From: Clostridia bacterium
GTDB taxonomy: Bacteria; Bacillota; Clostridia; Lachnospirales; Anaerotignaceae
NCBI GenBank assembly: GCA_009929735.1
Contig: RZZU01000009.1
Coordinates: 21,698 to 85,697, forward strand
Direction: 5' to 3'
Length of the DNA stretch: 64,000 nucleotides
How positions within the stretch are numbered: the first letter of the stretch is position 1; every line of letters starts with the position of its first letter. Below, one piece after another: positions 51,872-58,587 of this stretch. Made by a program: the position numbers and the translations under genes. Under the pieces are notes generated by a model that saw only the letters and a program-made list of their open reading frames with translations, ran no database searches and had not been told where the DNA came from.

Positions 51872-52765
51872 TCAATTGTTATTTATCGTCAGCGTATCGA
51901 CATTAGCAATCTGAATGTTGTTATTCCCGCTTTGGTTAAAGACGATTGGGTTATTAATCGTCTGCTGAGTAGTTTTTTCGGTGTCGGTTTCTGTATTGTC
52001 CTCTGTCTTTGCATCCTCAAATTCTTCATACTGACCATCATCTATTATTTCTGCTTCAACACTCGGTACAGGCACTTCACAGCCATATACCTGTATTGGT
52101 CTTGTGATACTTCCACCCAGCGTGGAAGAGTATATTCTTTCTGCACCGCCTCTTGGCGGGCACCATTCGTTATAAGCTTTCTGTCCTACCTTGTTGTCTT
52201 TTCTATTAAGAAGTACGAAATGCCAAATACCCAGCAGAAACGACTGCAAGCAAAATTTTGATGTACTAAGAAGGGTGGTCTTTGTCACGATCGAACCGTC
52301 TTCGGAAGCGTAAAAAGCTTGTCCATCACCAATTGAGTCATCTTTTTCTATAAGCTCCAGTAGAGCTTTTACAAGATATTCGTCTTTTTTGGTACTCGTT
52401 CCGACATCAATAAATGTGGCAACGAAATCCGACATTGCCTCTATTGCAGAACCGTAGTCTGTCTTGATACGGTCGTCAAAAGTATTTAATGCAGCTGAAT
52501 CCTTAAATGGTAAGTAAGCGCTGCTTGAAATCTTGCAAGCTTTGAAATCCGATGTGTTTCCCTTAAATGTGCCCATCATTGATGCTGTAGGGGCTATATA
52601 ATCAGGAACCATAACTTTTATTAATGCGATTAGAGCAGCTGGATCGGATAAACCGTCGCTTTCGCTTATATAGTGTTTTCTGACTCCCATTCGGGGCTTT
52701 CGTGCCTGCAAAAGCAGGGTGAGGAAAGTCCCGCCGCAGAGTCGCTGGTTTTCATTCTTTGTCAT
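51872..52765 (-). CDS. Defence operon 2, gene A': C-terminal QxGxxN motif protein
   Basis: 297 aa from MTKNENQRLCGGTF (CGGAGGAAAATCA upstream; the frame extends 19 codons further into the repeat region). It is homologous to A (25214-26077): LCGGTF, LLLQAR, LPF, LLNR, ITRPI. The acidic linker (about 245-270) is longer, with TEDNTETDTEKTTQ, and the C-terminal motif reads VFNQSGNNNIQIANVDTL. It is the first gene of a 13-gene minus-strand operon whose largest gap is 77 bp. Confidence 0.85.
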   Translation of the reverse strand: MTKNENQRLCGGTFLTLLLQARKPRMGVRKHYISESDGLSDPAALIALIKVMVPDYIAPTASMMGTFKGNTSDFKACKISSSAYLPFKDSAALNTFDDRIKTDYGSAIEAMSDFVATFIDVGTSTKKDEYLVKALLELIEKDDSIGDGQAFYASEDGSIVTKTTLLSTSKFCLQSFLLGIWHFVLLNRKDNKVGQKAYNEWCPPRGGAERIYSSTLGGSITRPIQVYGCEVPVPSVEAEIIDDGQYEEFEDAKTEDNTETDTEKTTQQTINNPIVFNQSGNNNIQIANVDTLTINNN

Positions 52766-52784
52766 TGATTTTCCTCCGTCAAAA

Positions 52785-52820
52785 TTACTAACCTTACTAA
52801 CGTTAATAACTCTACTAACC
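52785..52820 (-). repeat. 9-nt iterated GTTA leader repeat upstream of A' (four units)
   Basis: Minus-strand units GGTTAGTAG, AGTTATTAA, CGTTAGTAA and GGTTAGTAA are contiguous at 9 nt, then TTTTGA and the ribosome site of A'. The arrangement matches the three units before gene A (25167-25193). They overlap an in-frame extension, but the ribosome site and homology favour the downstream start. Confidence 0.65.
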
Positions 52821-52947
52821 ATGGCAGGCTAACTTAACGAACTATTGGATGTCCTTGTGAGAAATCGCAGGGGCATTTTTTGTTGTTCTGGTTCTGGATA
52901 CAACGAAATTGGCGGACGGAGCAACACCCACCAAACCCTACTAAATC

Positions 52948-52976
52948 ATTATATCACACATTAATTCGAAAAACAA
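52948..52976 (-). promoter_or_regulatory. Promoter for defence operon 2
   Basis: Minus strand: TTGTTT (-35, 52971-52976), 17 nt, TATAAT (-10, 52948-52953). It would give a leader of about 175 nt before A', carrying the 9-nt repeats. The space 52766-53059 holds no gene other than this divergent regulatory region. Confidence 0.65.
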
Positions 52977-53059
52977 TAACACATGTGTGAATTTCCATTG
53001 TAAACCAGAATTTCCTCCCTGCGATTGCTCACGCAATTCAAATCACAGGAGGAAATCAA

Positions 53060-53563
53060 ATGAAAAACCACGACAACCAGCAACCGGACAAGCAGTACAA
53101 GGTCTACATCCCCAGCACCCACCAGTTCGTACCGGTGACGAAGGAGTTCTATTACGAATACTACCGTCCCATCTGGTGCACCCAGAAGCAAGCCCAAAAG
53201 CTCGGTCAGTGTATGTGTCCGAAAAGTAAGCTGTGGCGTTGCGACGGCTGCTGCCTCGATTGCTCGTATCATGCGCCAGGGAATGTATGGTCACTTGAGT
53301 ATGAGCAGGAGCTCATGGGGGACAAGCATGAGGACCCCAACGCTGATGTCGAGTCAATTGTGACCGACAAAATTGTGCTGGACAAGCTATTCAAGCGACT
53401 GGACGAGCTCTTTCCTGAAGCCCGCCGTATCGGAGAGCTTCGCATGGAAGGCGTGTCAGACCGTGACATTGCAGACATTCTCGGAATACCACGCAGCACC
53501 TTCAGGTCGCGTCTTGAAAAAGTTGAAGCCCTGCTCCGCGAGGAGTATGGCGACATCATTTAA
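53060..53563 (+). CDS. Cys-rich sigma-like factor at start of right prophage
   Basis: 167 aa with the start set by CAGGAGGAAATCA. The N-terminal half is Cys-rich (WCTQ, CMCPKSKLWRCDGCCLDC) and may bind zinc; the C-terminal half is a sigma region-4-like HTH (MEGVSDRDIADILGIPRSTF, then RSRLEKVEALLREEY). It is probably the early transcription factor of this phage, mirroring 24219-24767 in the left prophage. Position and HTH support the call; sigma activity is inferred. Confidence 0.75.
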   Translation: MKNHDNQQPDKQYKVYIPSTHQFVPVTKEFYYEYYRPIWCTQKQAQKLGQCMCPKSKLWRCDGCCLDCSYHAPGNVWSLEYEQELMGDKHEDPNADVESIVTDKIVLDKLFKRLDELFPEARRIGELRMEGVSDRDIADILGIPRSTFRSRLEKVEALLREEYGDII

Positions 53564-53571
53564 TTAGAATG

Positions 53572-53609
53572 ATCTCCGGCCGCCCTAATACGGTGGTCGG
53601 AGATTTTTC
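53572..53609 (+). terminator. Intrinsic terminator after sigma-like gene
   Basis: ATCTCCGGCCGCC, a 7-nt loop, GGTGGTCGGAGAT, then TTTTTCT. Strong stem followed by a T-run, directly after the stop codon of the sigma-like gene. Confidence 0.85.
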
Positions 53610-53626
53610 TAAAAAGTTTTTCTGTT

Positions 53627-53659
53627 TTTCGTCCAAACGGACCTTTTCGTTCCAGTGAG
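53627..53659 (+). repeat. 33-nt conserved element, copy 1
   Basis: 28 of 33 bases match the element at 58085-58117, with identical ends (TTTCGTCCAAA and GTTCCAGTGAG). The centre has a compensated inverted repeat (GTCC-AAAC-GGAC, followed by CTTTT). It lies 47 bp upstream of a small gene at 53707; the other copy lies 44 bp upstream of 58162. Confidence 0.6.
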
Positions 53660-53706
53660 TTGTGAAAGCGATACACAACCGGCTTTCAGAACGGAGGTGA
53701 AACGAA

Positions 53707-53922
53707 ATGTATCAGGCCCAAACAAAACCCCAAAGCTGCTCTGCGGACGATGAGCTCGTTGATGTTCTCACCGCAATCAGCATCATATCCATGCGGCTGG
53801 CAAGAAAACTGACCTTGCTTGCCGGACAAAGACAACCCACGGAAGGAGGAAAAACAGATGAGCAAAATGAGCGAAATGGCCGCAACCATCGAGGATCTGC
53901 GCAGTGCCGCTGCCGCTATTAA
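53707..53922 (+). CDS. Small early protein (71 aa)
   Basis: ACGGAGGTG is well placed before ATG 53707 (MYQAQTKPQSCSADDELVDV). The middle contains a short helical segment (VLTAISIISMRLARKLTLLA). The gene overlaps the next one by 65 bp in another frame, so the C-terminal 20 residues may not be constrained. Function unknown. Confidence 0.5.
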   Translation: MYQAQTKPQSCSADDELVDVLTAISIISMRLARKLTLLAGQRQPTEGGKTDEQNERNGRNHRGSAQCRCRY

Positions 53923-54172
53923 CGAAGCCGCTAATTGGCTGGCAGAGCAGTTCAGCGGTGAAGAGTCCTCACCTGAAAAAACGGTTCCCGCCGAGCCTGT
54001 ACTTACGCTGGAAGCGGTCAGAGCTGTCCTTGCAGACAAGTCTCGTGCGGGCTTCACCGCTCAGATTCGCTCTCTGCTCCAGAAATACGGTGCAAGTAAG
54101 CTGTCTGAGATAGACCCCACCCGGTACGGGGGGTTGCTTGCCGATGTGGAGGGATTGAACGATGCCACCTAA
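53858..54172 (+). CDS. Small early protein upstream of DUF2800 gene
   Basis: 104 aa from MSKMSEMAATIEDLRSAA (AAGGAGGAAAAACAG upstream). An N-terminal helical segment, an acidic linker around EEPE/EESSPEKT, then a helical C-terminal half with TLEAVRAVLADKSRAGFTAQ and PTRYGGLLADVEGL. Similar genes in Clostridial phages are often annotated as rRNA biogenesis-like, which is not informative. It overlaps the DUF2800 start by 11 bp. Confidence 0.7.
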   Translation: MSKMSEMAATIEDLRSAAAAINEAANWLAEQFSGEESSPEKTVPAEPVLTLEAVRAVLADKSRAGFTAQIRSLLQKYGASKLSEIDPTRYGGLLADVEGLNDAT

Positions 54173-55301
54173 AGGACATGCCCTTCTATCCGCATCATCG
54201 TCGGAGCGCTGGCTTCGATGCCCACCCAGTGCACGACTTTGTGAGAGTTACGAGGACAAAGGCAGCGATTACGCCGCAGAAGGCACCGACGCCCATACGC
54301 TCTGTGAGTATAAGCTTCGACAGGTGCTGGGTATGGAGGCCGAAGACCCAACTGAAAACCTCACCTGGTTCAATGAGGAAATGGCCGACTGCGCCACCGG
54401 CTATGCCACCTATGTTCTCGAACAGGTGGAGGCTGCTAAGCAAACCTGCGCCGATCCTGTTGTCATGATCGAGCAGCGTGTAGACTTCTCCCGCTGGGTA
54501 GCATCCGGCTTCGGTACCGCAGATTGCCTTATCATTGCAGACGGCACCCTTAAAATCATCGACTACAAGCACGGTCGTGGAATCATGGTCAATTCAACCG
54601 AAAACCCTCAAATGCAGTGTTACGCCCTCGGTGCTCTGGAACTGTTCGACGGAATCTACGACATTGATACCGTTCGCATGACCATTTATCAGCCACGCCG
54701 CGATAACATCAGCACATACGAGCTCTCGAAAGATGAACTTTACCACTGGGCAGACGAGGTACTAAAACCTACAGCCGACCTTGCTTTCGCTGGTGATGGG
54801 AACTTCCTTTGCGGCGAATGGTGTGGCTTCTGCAAGGCAAAGCACGACTGCCGTGCCAGAGCTGACGCCAATATGGAGCTTGCCCGTTATGACTTCAAGC
54901 TGCCGCCGCTGCTTACAGACGAGGACATTGAAGATATCCTCTCAAAGGTCGATGACCTTGTCGCTTGGGCGGCGGACATCAAGGAATACGCATTGCAGCA
55001 GGCAATCAGCGGTAGGGAGTGGTCCGGCTGGAAGCTGGTCGAGGGCCGCTCCAACAGGAAATATTTGAGTGACGCGGTTGTCGCCGATGTTGTTGAGCAT
55101 GCCGGCTTCGACCCGTATGAGCGCAAAGTGCTCGGCGTCACTGCCATGCAGAAGCTTCTCGGTAAATCCCGCTTTGATGAACTTCTCGCGGCTTACATTG
55201 AAAAGCCGCAAGGTAAACCCACGCTTGTGCCGGAGAGCGATAAGCGCCCGGCCATGAACACAGCCAAAAATGATTTTATGGAGGAAAACGATTATGAATA
55301 A
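54162..55301 (+). CDS. DUF2800 (RecB-like nuclease domain) protein
   Basis: The 379-aa protein carries the DUF2800/PD-(D/E)XK features: HALLSASSSERWLRCPPSAR, GTDAHTLCEYKLRQ, SGFGTADCLIIADGTLKIID with YKHGRG, and CGEWCGFCKAKHDC-type cysteines near the C-terminus, the Cys cluster of RecB/Cas4-like nucleases. Acting with DUF2815 protein and DNA polymerase, it probably processes phage DNA ends or recombination intermediates. It is part of a replication cassette absent from the left prophage. Confidence 0.85.
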   Translation: MPPKGHALLSASSSERWLRCPPSARLCESYEDKGSDYAAEGTDAHTLCEYKLRQVLGMEAEDPTENLTWFNEEMADCATGYATYVLEQVEAAKQTCADPVVMIEQRVDFSRWVASGFGTADCLIIADGTLKIIDYKHGRGIMVNSTENPQMQCYALGALELFDGIYDIDTVRMTIYQPRRDNISTYELSKDELYHWADEVLKPTADLAFAGDGNFLCGEWCGFCKAKHDCRARADANMELARYDFKLPPLLTDEDIEDILSKVDDLVAWAADIKEYALQQAISGREWSGWKLVEGRSNRKYLSDAVVADVVEHAGFDPYERKVLGVTAMQKLLGKSRFDELLAAYIEKPQGKPTLVPESDKRPAMNTAKNDFMEENDYE

Positions 55302-55869
55302 CAACACAAACAAAGTAAACAACCCCATGAAGGTTATTACCGGCCCCGACACCCGCTGGAGTTATGCGAATGTATGGGAAGCCAAGAGTATTAACGGCGG
55401 TACGCCAAAGTTCTCTGTCAGCCTTATCGTTCCCAAGTCTGACACCAAGACCGTCGCCAAAATCAAGGCCGCTATTGAAGCAGCCTACCACGACGGCGAG
55501 TCTAAACTGAAGGGCAACGGCAAGTCTGTGCCTCCGCTGGCAGCACTCAAAATTCCTCTCAGGGACGGAGATTCTGAGCGTCCTGACGATCCCGCTTATG
55601 CCAACGCTTACTTCATCAATGCAAACTCAGCCACCGCTCCCGGTATTGTCGATGCTGACCGCAATCCCATTCTGACCCGATCCGAGGTTTACTCCGGCGT
55701 GTACGGCAGGGCAAGCATCAGCTTCTATGCTTTCAATAGCAATGGAAACAAGGGAATCGCATGTGGTTTGAACAACCTGCAGAAGGTACGCGACGGCGAG
55801 CCTCTCGGCGGCAAGACCAGTGCCGAGTCCGATTTCGCAACCGACGATGACGACGATTTTCTGAACTGA
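55294..55869 (+). CDS. DUF2815 single-strand DNA-binding-like protein
   Basis: 191 aa from MNNNTNKVNNPMKVITG (ATGGAGGAAAACG upstream). An OB-like beta-rich body (KFSVSLIVPKSDTKTVAKIK; GVYGRASISFYAFNSNGNKG) and an acidic C-terminal tail DDDDDFLN like that of SSB proteins. DUF2815 members act as phage ssDNA-binding proteins. It lies next to the nuclease-like DUF2800 gene with an 8-bp overlap. Confidence 0.85.
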   Translation: MNNNTNKVNNPMKVITGPDTRWSYANVWEAKSINGGTPKFSVSLIVPKSDTKTVAKIKAAIEAAYHDGESKLKGNGKSVPPLAALKIPLRDGDSERPDDPAYANAYFINANSATAPGIVDADRNPILTRSEVYSGVYGRASISFYAFNSNGNKGIACGLNNLQKVRDGEPLGGKTSAESDFATDDDDDFLN

Positions 55870-55889
55870 GAAAGGAAGGGTGAAAAGCT

Positions 55890-56075
55890 ATGACAACCTT
55901 ACAAACCATCTTGTTGACCGTCCTTATTGCCATCTGGCTCTGTTTCAGCATTGTATTCCTGATTAATGCGATTCAGAGCGCAGTGTATGACCGCAAGCGT
56001 GAGAAGCGTGAAAAAGCACAGGCCGTCCGTGATAAGGAATACCATGAGCTGCGCATGAAGGAAATCAGCAAGTAA
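55890..56075 (+). CDS. Small single-span membrane protein
   Basis: 61 aa. One hydrophobic helix (LQTILLTVLIAIWLCFSIVF) is followed by a basic coiled tail (DRKREKREKAQAVRDKEYHE), so the C-terminus likely faces the cytoplasm. A ribosome site AAAGGAAGGGTG precedes it. It could affect superinfection or host membrane; no family known. Confidence 0.65.
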   Translation: MTTLQTILLTVLIAIWLCFSIVFLINAIQSAVYDRKREKREKAQAVRDKEYHELRMKEISK

Positions 56076-56085
56076 CAGTATCTAT

Positions 56086-56122
56086 GAGGGCGGCAGAGAC
56101 ATTCTTTGCCGCCCTCTTCTTA
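56086..56122 (+). terminator. Terminator before the DNA polymerase gene
   Basis: GAGGGCGGCA, 11-nt loop, TGCCGCCCTC, then TTCTTAAT. Strong GC stem with a short T-tract between the small membrane protein gene and the polymerase gene. Confidence 0.75.
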
Positions 56123-56139
56123 ATAAAGGATGGTTGATT

Positions 56140-58080
56140 ATGAAAACACTCAGTATAGATATTGAAACCTATAGCAGTGCCAACCTCGCAAAATCAGGTG
56201 TTTACCGCTATGTCGAGTCACCGGATTTTGAGATTATTTTGTTCGGCTATTCCGTAGATGGTGGCTCTGTTCAGGTCGTTGACCTTGCCTGCGGCGAGAA
56301 AATACCGCCAAAAGTGATAGACGCGCTCACGGATGAAACGGTGACCAAATGGGCCTTCAACGCCAACTTCGAGCGGGTCTGCCTGTCTCTCTTTCTTGGA
56401 CTGCCGACCGGCGAGTATCTCGAACCCGTTTCATGGAAGTGCTCGATGATATGGGCGGCTACAATGGGGTTGCCACTTTCGCTGGAAGGTGTCGGTTCGG
56501 TGCTCAAGCTGGATAATCAGAAGCTCACCGAGGGCAAAGACCTCATTAAATACTTCTGCCAGCCTTGTGCTCCGACGAAATCCAACGGTCAGCGCTCCCG
56601 AAATTGCCCGTACCACGCGCCGGACAAGTGGTCGGCGTTCAAAAAATATAACGCCCGCGATATTGAAGCGGAGATGTCCATACAGGCCAAGCTCGCCAAG
56701 TTTCCGGTGCCAGACAGTGTCTGGGATGAATATCACCTCGACCAAGAGATAAATGACCGAGGCGTTGCGCTGGATATGACGCTGGTGCAGGAGGCCATTG
56801 CTATGGACGGTCGTTCCCGTTCTGAACTCACCACTGCCATGAAATCGCTGACTGAGCTGGATAATCCAAATTCGGTACAGCAAATGAAGCAGTGGCTTGC
56901 CGATAACGGCATGGAGACCGATACGCTTGGCAAAAAGGCAGTCATCGAGTTACTGAAAACGGCACCACCGGAACTTGCAGATGTTCTCTCCCTCCGTCAG
57001 CAACTTGCCAAATCATCGGTACGAAAATATCAGGCGATGGAAAAAGCGGTCTGCTCCGATGGTCGCGCCCGTGGGATGTTTCAGTTTTATGGAGCCAATC
57101 GCACAGGACGCTGGGCAGGCAGGCTCATACAGATGCAAAACCTGCCACAGAACCATTTGGAGGATTTAGCTGAAGCTCGCGCTCTTGTTCGCTGCGGCGA
57201 CTTTGATGCACTGGAAATGCTCTACGAAGATGTGCCGGACACGCTGTCGCAGCTCATTCGCACAGCATTTGTTCCAAGAACCGATGCGAAGTTCATCGTT
57301 TCCGACTTCAGCGCCATCGAAGCCCGAGTGATCGCATGGCTCGCCGGTGAACAGTGGCGGCAGGACGTGTTTGCCAAAGGCGGCGACATCTACTGCGCCT
57401 CAGCCAGTCAGATGTTCAAGGTACCAGTTGAGAAGCATGGTGTCAATGGCCATCTGCGCCAGAAAGGCAAAATCGCCGAACTTGCCCTCGGTTATGGCGG
57501 CTCAGTTGGTGCGCTCAAAGCAATGGGTGCTCTTGAAATGGGGCTTGCTGAAGATGAGCTCCCTTCGCTCGTTGACGCATGGCGGCAGTCCAATCCACAC
57601 ATTGTAAAACTCTGGTGGGACGTTGACCGCGCCGCTATGGAGGCAGTTCGTCACAAGCATACCAATGAAACCCACGGCATCGTTTTTACCTGCCAGAGCG
57701 GGATGCTGTTCATCACACTTCCGTCTGGTAGGCAGCTTGCCTATGTAAAGCCGCGCATCGGCGAGAACAAGTTCGGCGGCAGTTGCATTACTTACGAAGG
57801 CGTCGGCAGCACAAAAAAGTGGGAGCGGCTGGATTCTTATGGGCCAAAGTTCGTGGAAAACATAGTTCAAGCCACGGCCCGTGACATTCTCTGCTACGCC
57901 ATGCAGACGCTCCGGTGCTGTTCCATTGTCATGCATATCCACGACGAAGTAGTAATCGAAGCCGATACGCACATGTCGCTGAATGCTGTCTGCCAACAGA
58001 TGGGTCGGACGCCGCCATGGGCAAAAGGGCTGCTGCTCCGTGCCGATGGCTATGAGACAGATTTTTATAAAAAAGATTAA
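56140..58080 (+). CDS. Phage DNA polymerase, family A
   Basis: 646 aa from MKTLSIDIETYSSANL (AAAGGATGG upstream). A 3'-5' exonuclease motif (D-I-E near residue 7) is followed by pol motifs A (SDFSAIEARVIAWLAGE, about 388), B (RQKGKIAELALGYGGSVGAL) and C (HIHDEVVIEAD, about 600). Two exonuclease features, WAFNANFERVCL and KYNARDIEAEMSI, are also present. It replicates the right prophage, complementing its primase. The left prophage has no such gene in this window. Confidence 0.92.
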   Translation: MKTLSIDIETYSSANLAKSGVYRYVESPDFEIILFGYSVDGGSVQVVDLACGEKIPPKVIDALTDETVTKWAFNANFERVCLSLFLGLPTGEYLEPVSWKCSMIWAATMGLPLSLEGVGSVLKLDNQKLTEGKDLIKYFCQPCAPTKSNGQRSRNCPYHAPDKWSAFKKYNARDIEAEMSIQAKLAKFPVPDSVWDEYHLDQEINDRGVALDMTLVQEAIAMDGRSRSELTTAMKSLTELDNPNSVQQMKQWLADNGMETDTLGKKAVIELLKTAPPELADVLSLRQQLAKSSVRKYQAMEKAVCSDGRARGMFQFYGANRTGRWAGRLIQMQNLPQNHLEDLAEARALVRCGDFDALEMLYEDVPDTLSQLIRTAFVPRTDAKFIVSDFSAIEARVIAWLAGEQWRQDVFAKGGDIYCASASQMFKVPVEKHGVNGHLRQKGKIAELALGYGGSVGALKAMGALEMGLAEDELPSLVDAWRQSNPHIVKLWWDVDRAAMEAVRHKHTNETHGIVFTCQSGMLFITLPSGRQLAYVKPRIGENKFGGSCITYEGVGSTKKWERLDSYGPKFVENIVQATARDILCYAMQTLRCCSIVMHIHDEVVIEADTHMSLNAVCQQMGRTPPWAKGLLLRADGYETDFYKKD

Positions 58081-58084
58081 AGGG

Positions 58085-58117
58085 TTTCGTCCAAAGTGGG
58101 CTTTTTGTTCCAGTGAG
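58085..58117 (+). repeat. 33-nt conserved element, copy 2
   Basis: TTTCGTCCAAAGTGGGCTTT onward to GTTCCAGTGAG; 28 of 33 bases identical to 53627-53659. The central stem GTCC/GGGC still pairs in RNA through G-U, indicating compensation. It ends 44 bp before the DUF4406 gene start. Confidence 0.6.
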
Positions 58118-58161
58118 ATTTAGAGGTGGGCAAAAAGTCCGCTGTGAAAGGAGTGTTCCTA

Positions 58162-58587
58162 ATGAGTATAGACAAATACAACAGTGAGGGCTATTACGAC
58201 CCAACTGCCTATGAAGCAATGTCCATTATTGAAAAAGAGGAACGGGCGCTTCGAGCATTCCGGCCTATTGTATATATTTGCTCTCCATTTTCAAAAGATG
58301 TGGAAGGTAACGTGAAGGCCGCGCAGGGCTACAGCCGATATGCCGTGGACAATGGCTACATTCCCGTCGCACCGCACCTGCTGTTCCCACAGTTTCTAAA
58401 CGATGATAATCCCGCCGAGCGCCAGCTTGGGTTGTTCTTCGGAAACGCCCTGATGAGCAAATGCTCAGAGGTATGGGTGTTTGGCAGCATTATCTCGGCC
58501 GGTATGGAGGCTGAAATCAAAAGGGCCAAGTGGAAGAACTACCGTTTGCGCTACTTTACCGAAAACTGCGAGGAGGTGCAGGTTTGA
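58162..58587 (+). CDS. DUF4406-like protein (right prophage)
   Basis: 141 aa from MSIDKYNSEGYYDPTAYE (AAAGGAG upstream). Like its homologue at 22927-23361 it has PIVYICSPFSKDVEGNVKAA, GYIPVAPHLLFPQFLNDDNP and a VWVFGSIISAGMEAEIKRAK segment (DUF4406, Rossmann-like). It lies next to the primase in both phages, so a link to nucleotide supply is plausible. Terminal bases overlap the primase start. Confidence 0.8.
   Translation: MSIDKYNSEGYYDPTAYEAMSIIEKEERALRAFRPIVYICSPFSKDVEGNVKAAQGYSRYAVDNGYIPVAPHLLFPQFLNDDNPAERQLGLFFGNALMSKCSEVWVFGSIISAGMEAEIKRAKWKNYRLRYFTENCEEVQV

Noticed and set aside
52785..52820. Short direct repeats could suggest a CRISPR or small repeat array
   Set aside because: Units are 9 nt, contiguous and without spacers; no cas gene is near.
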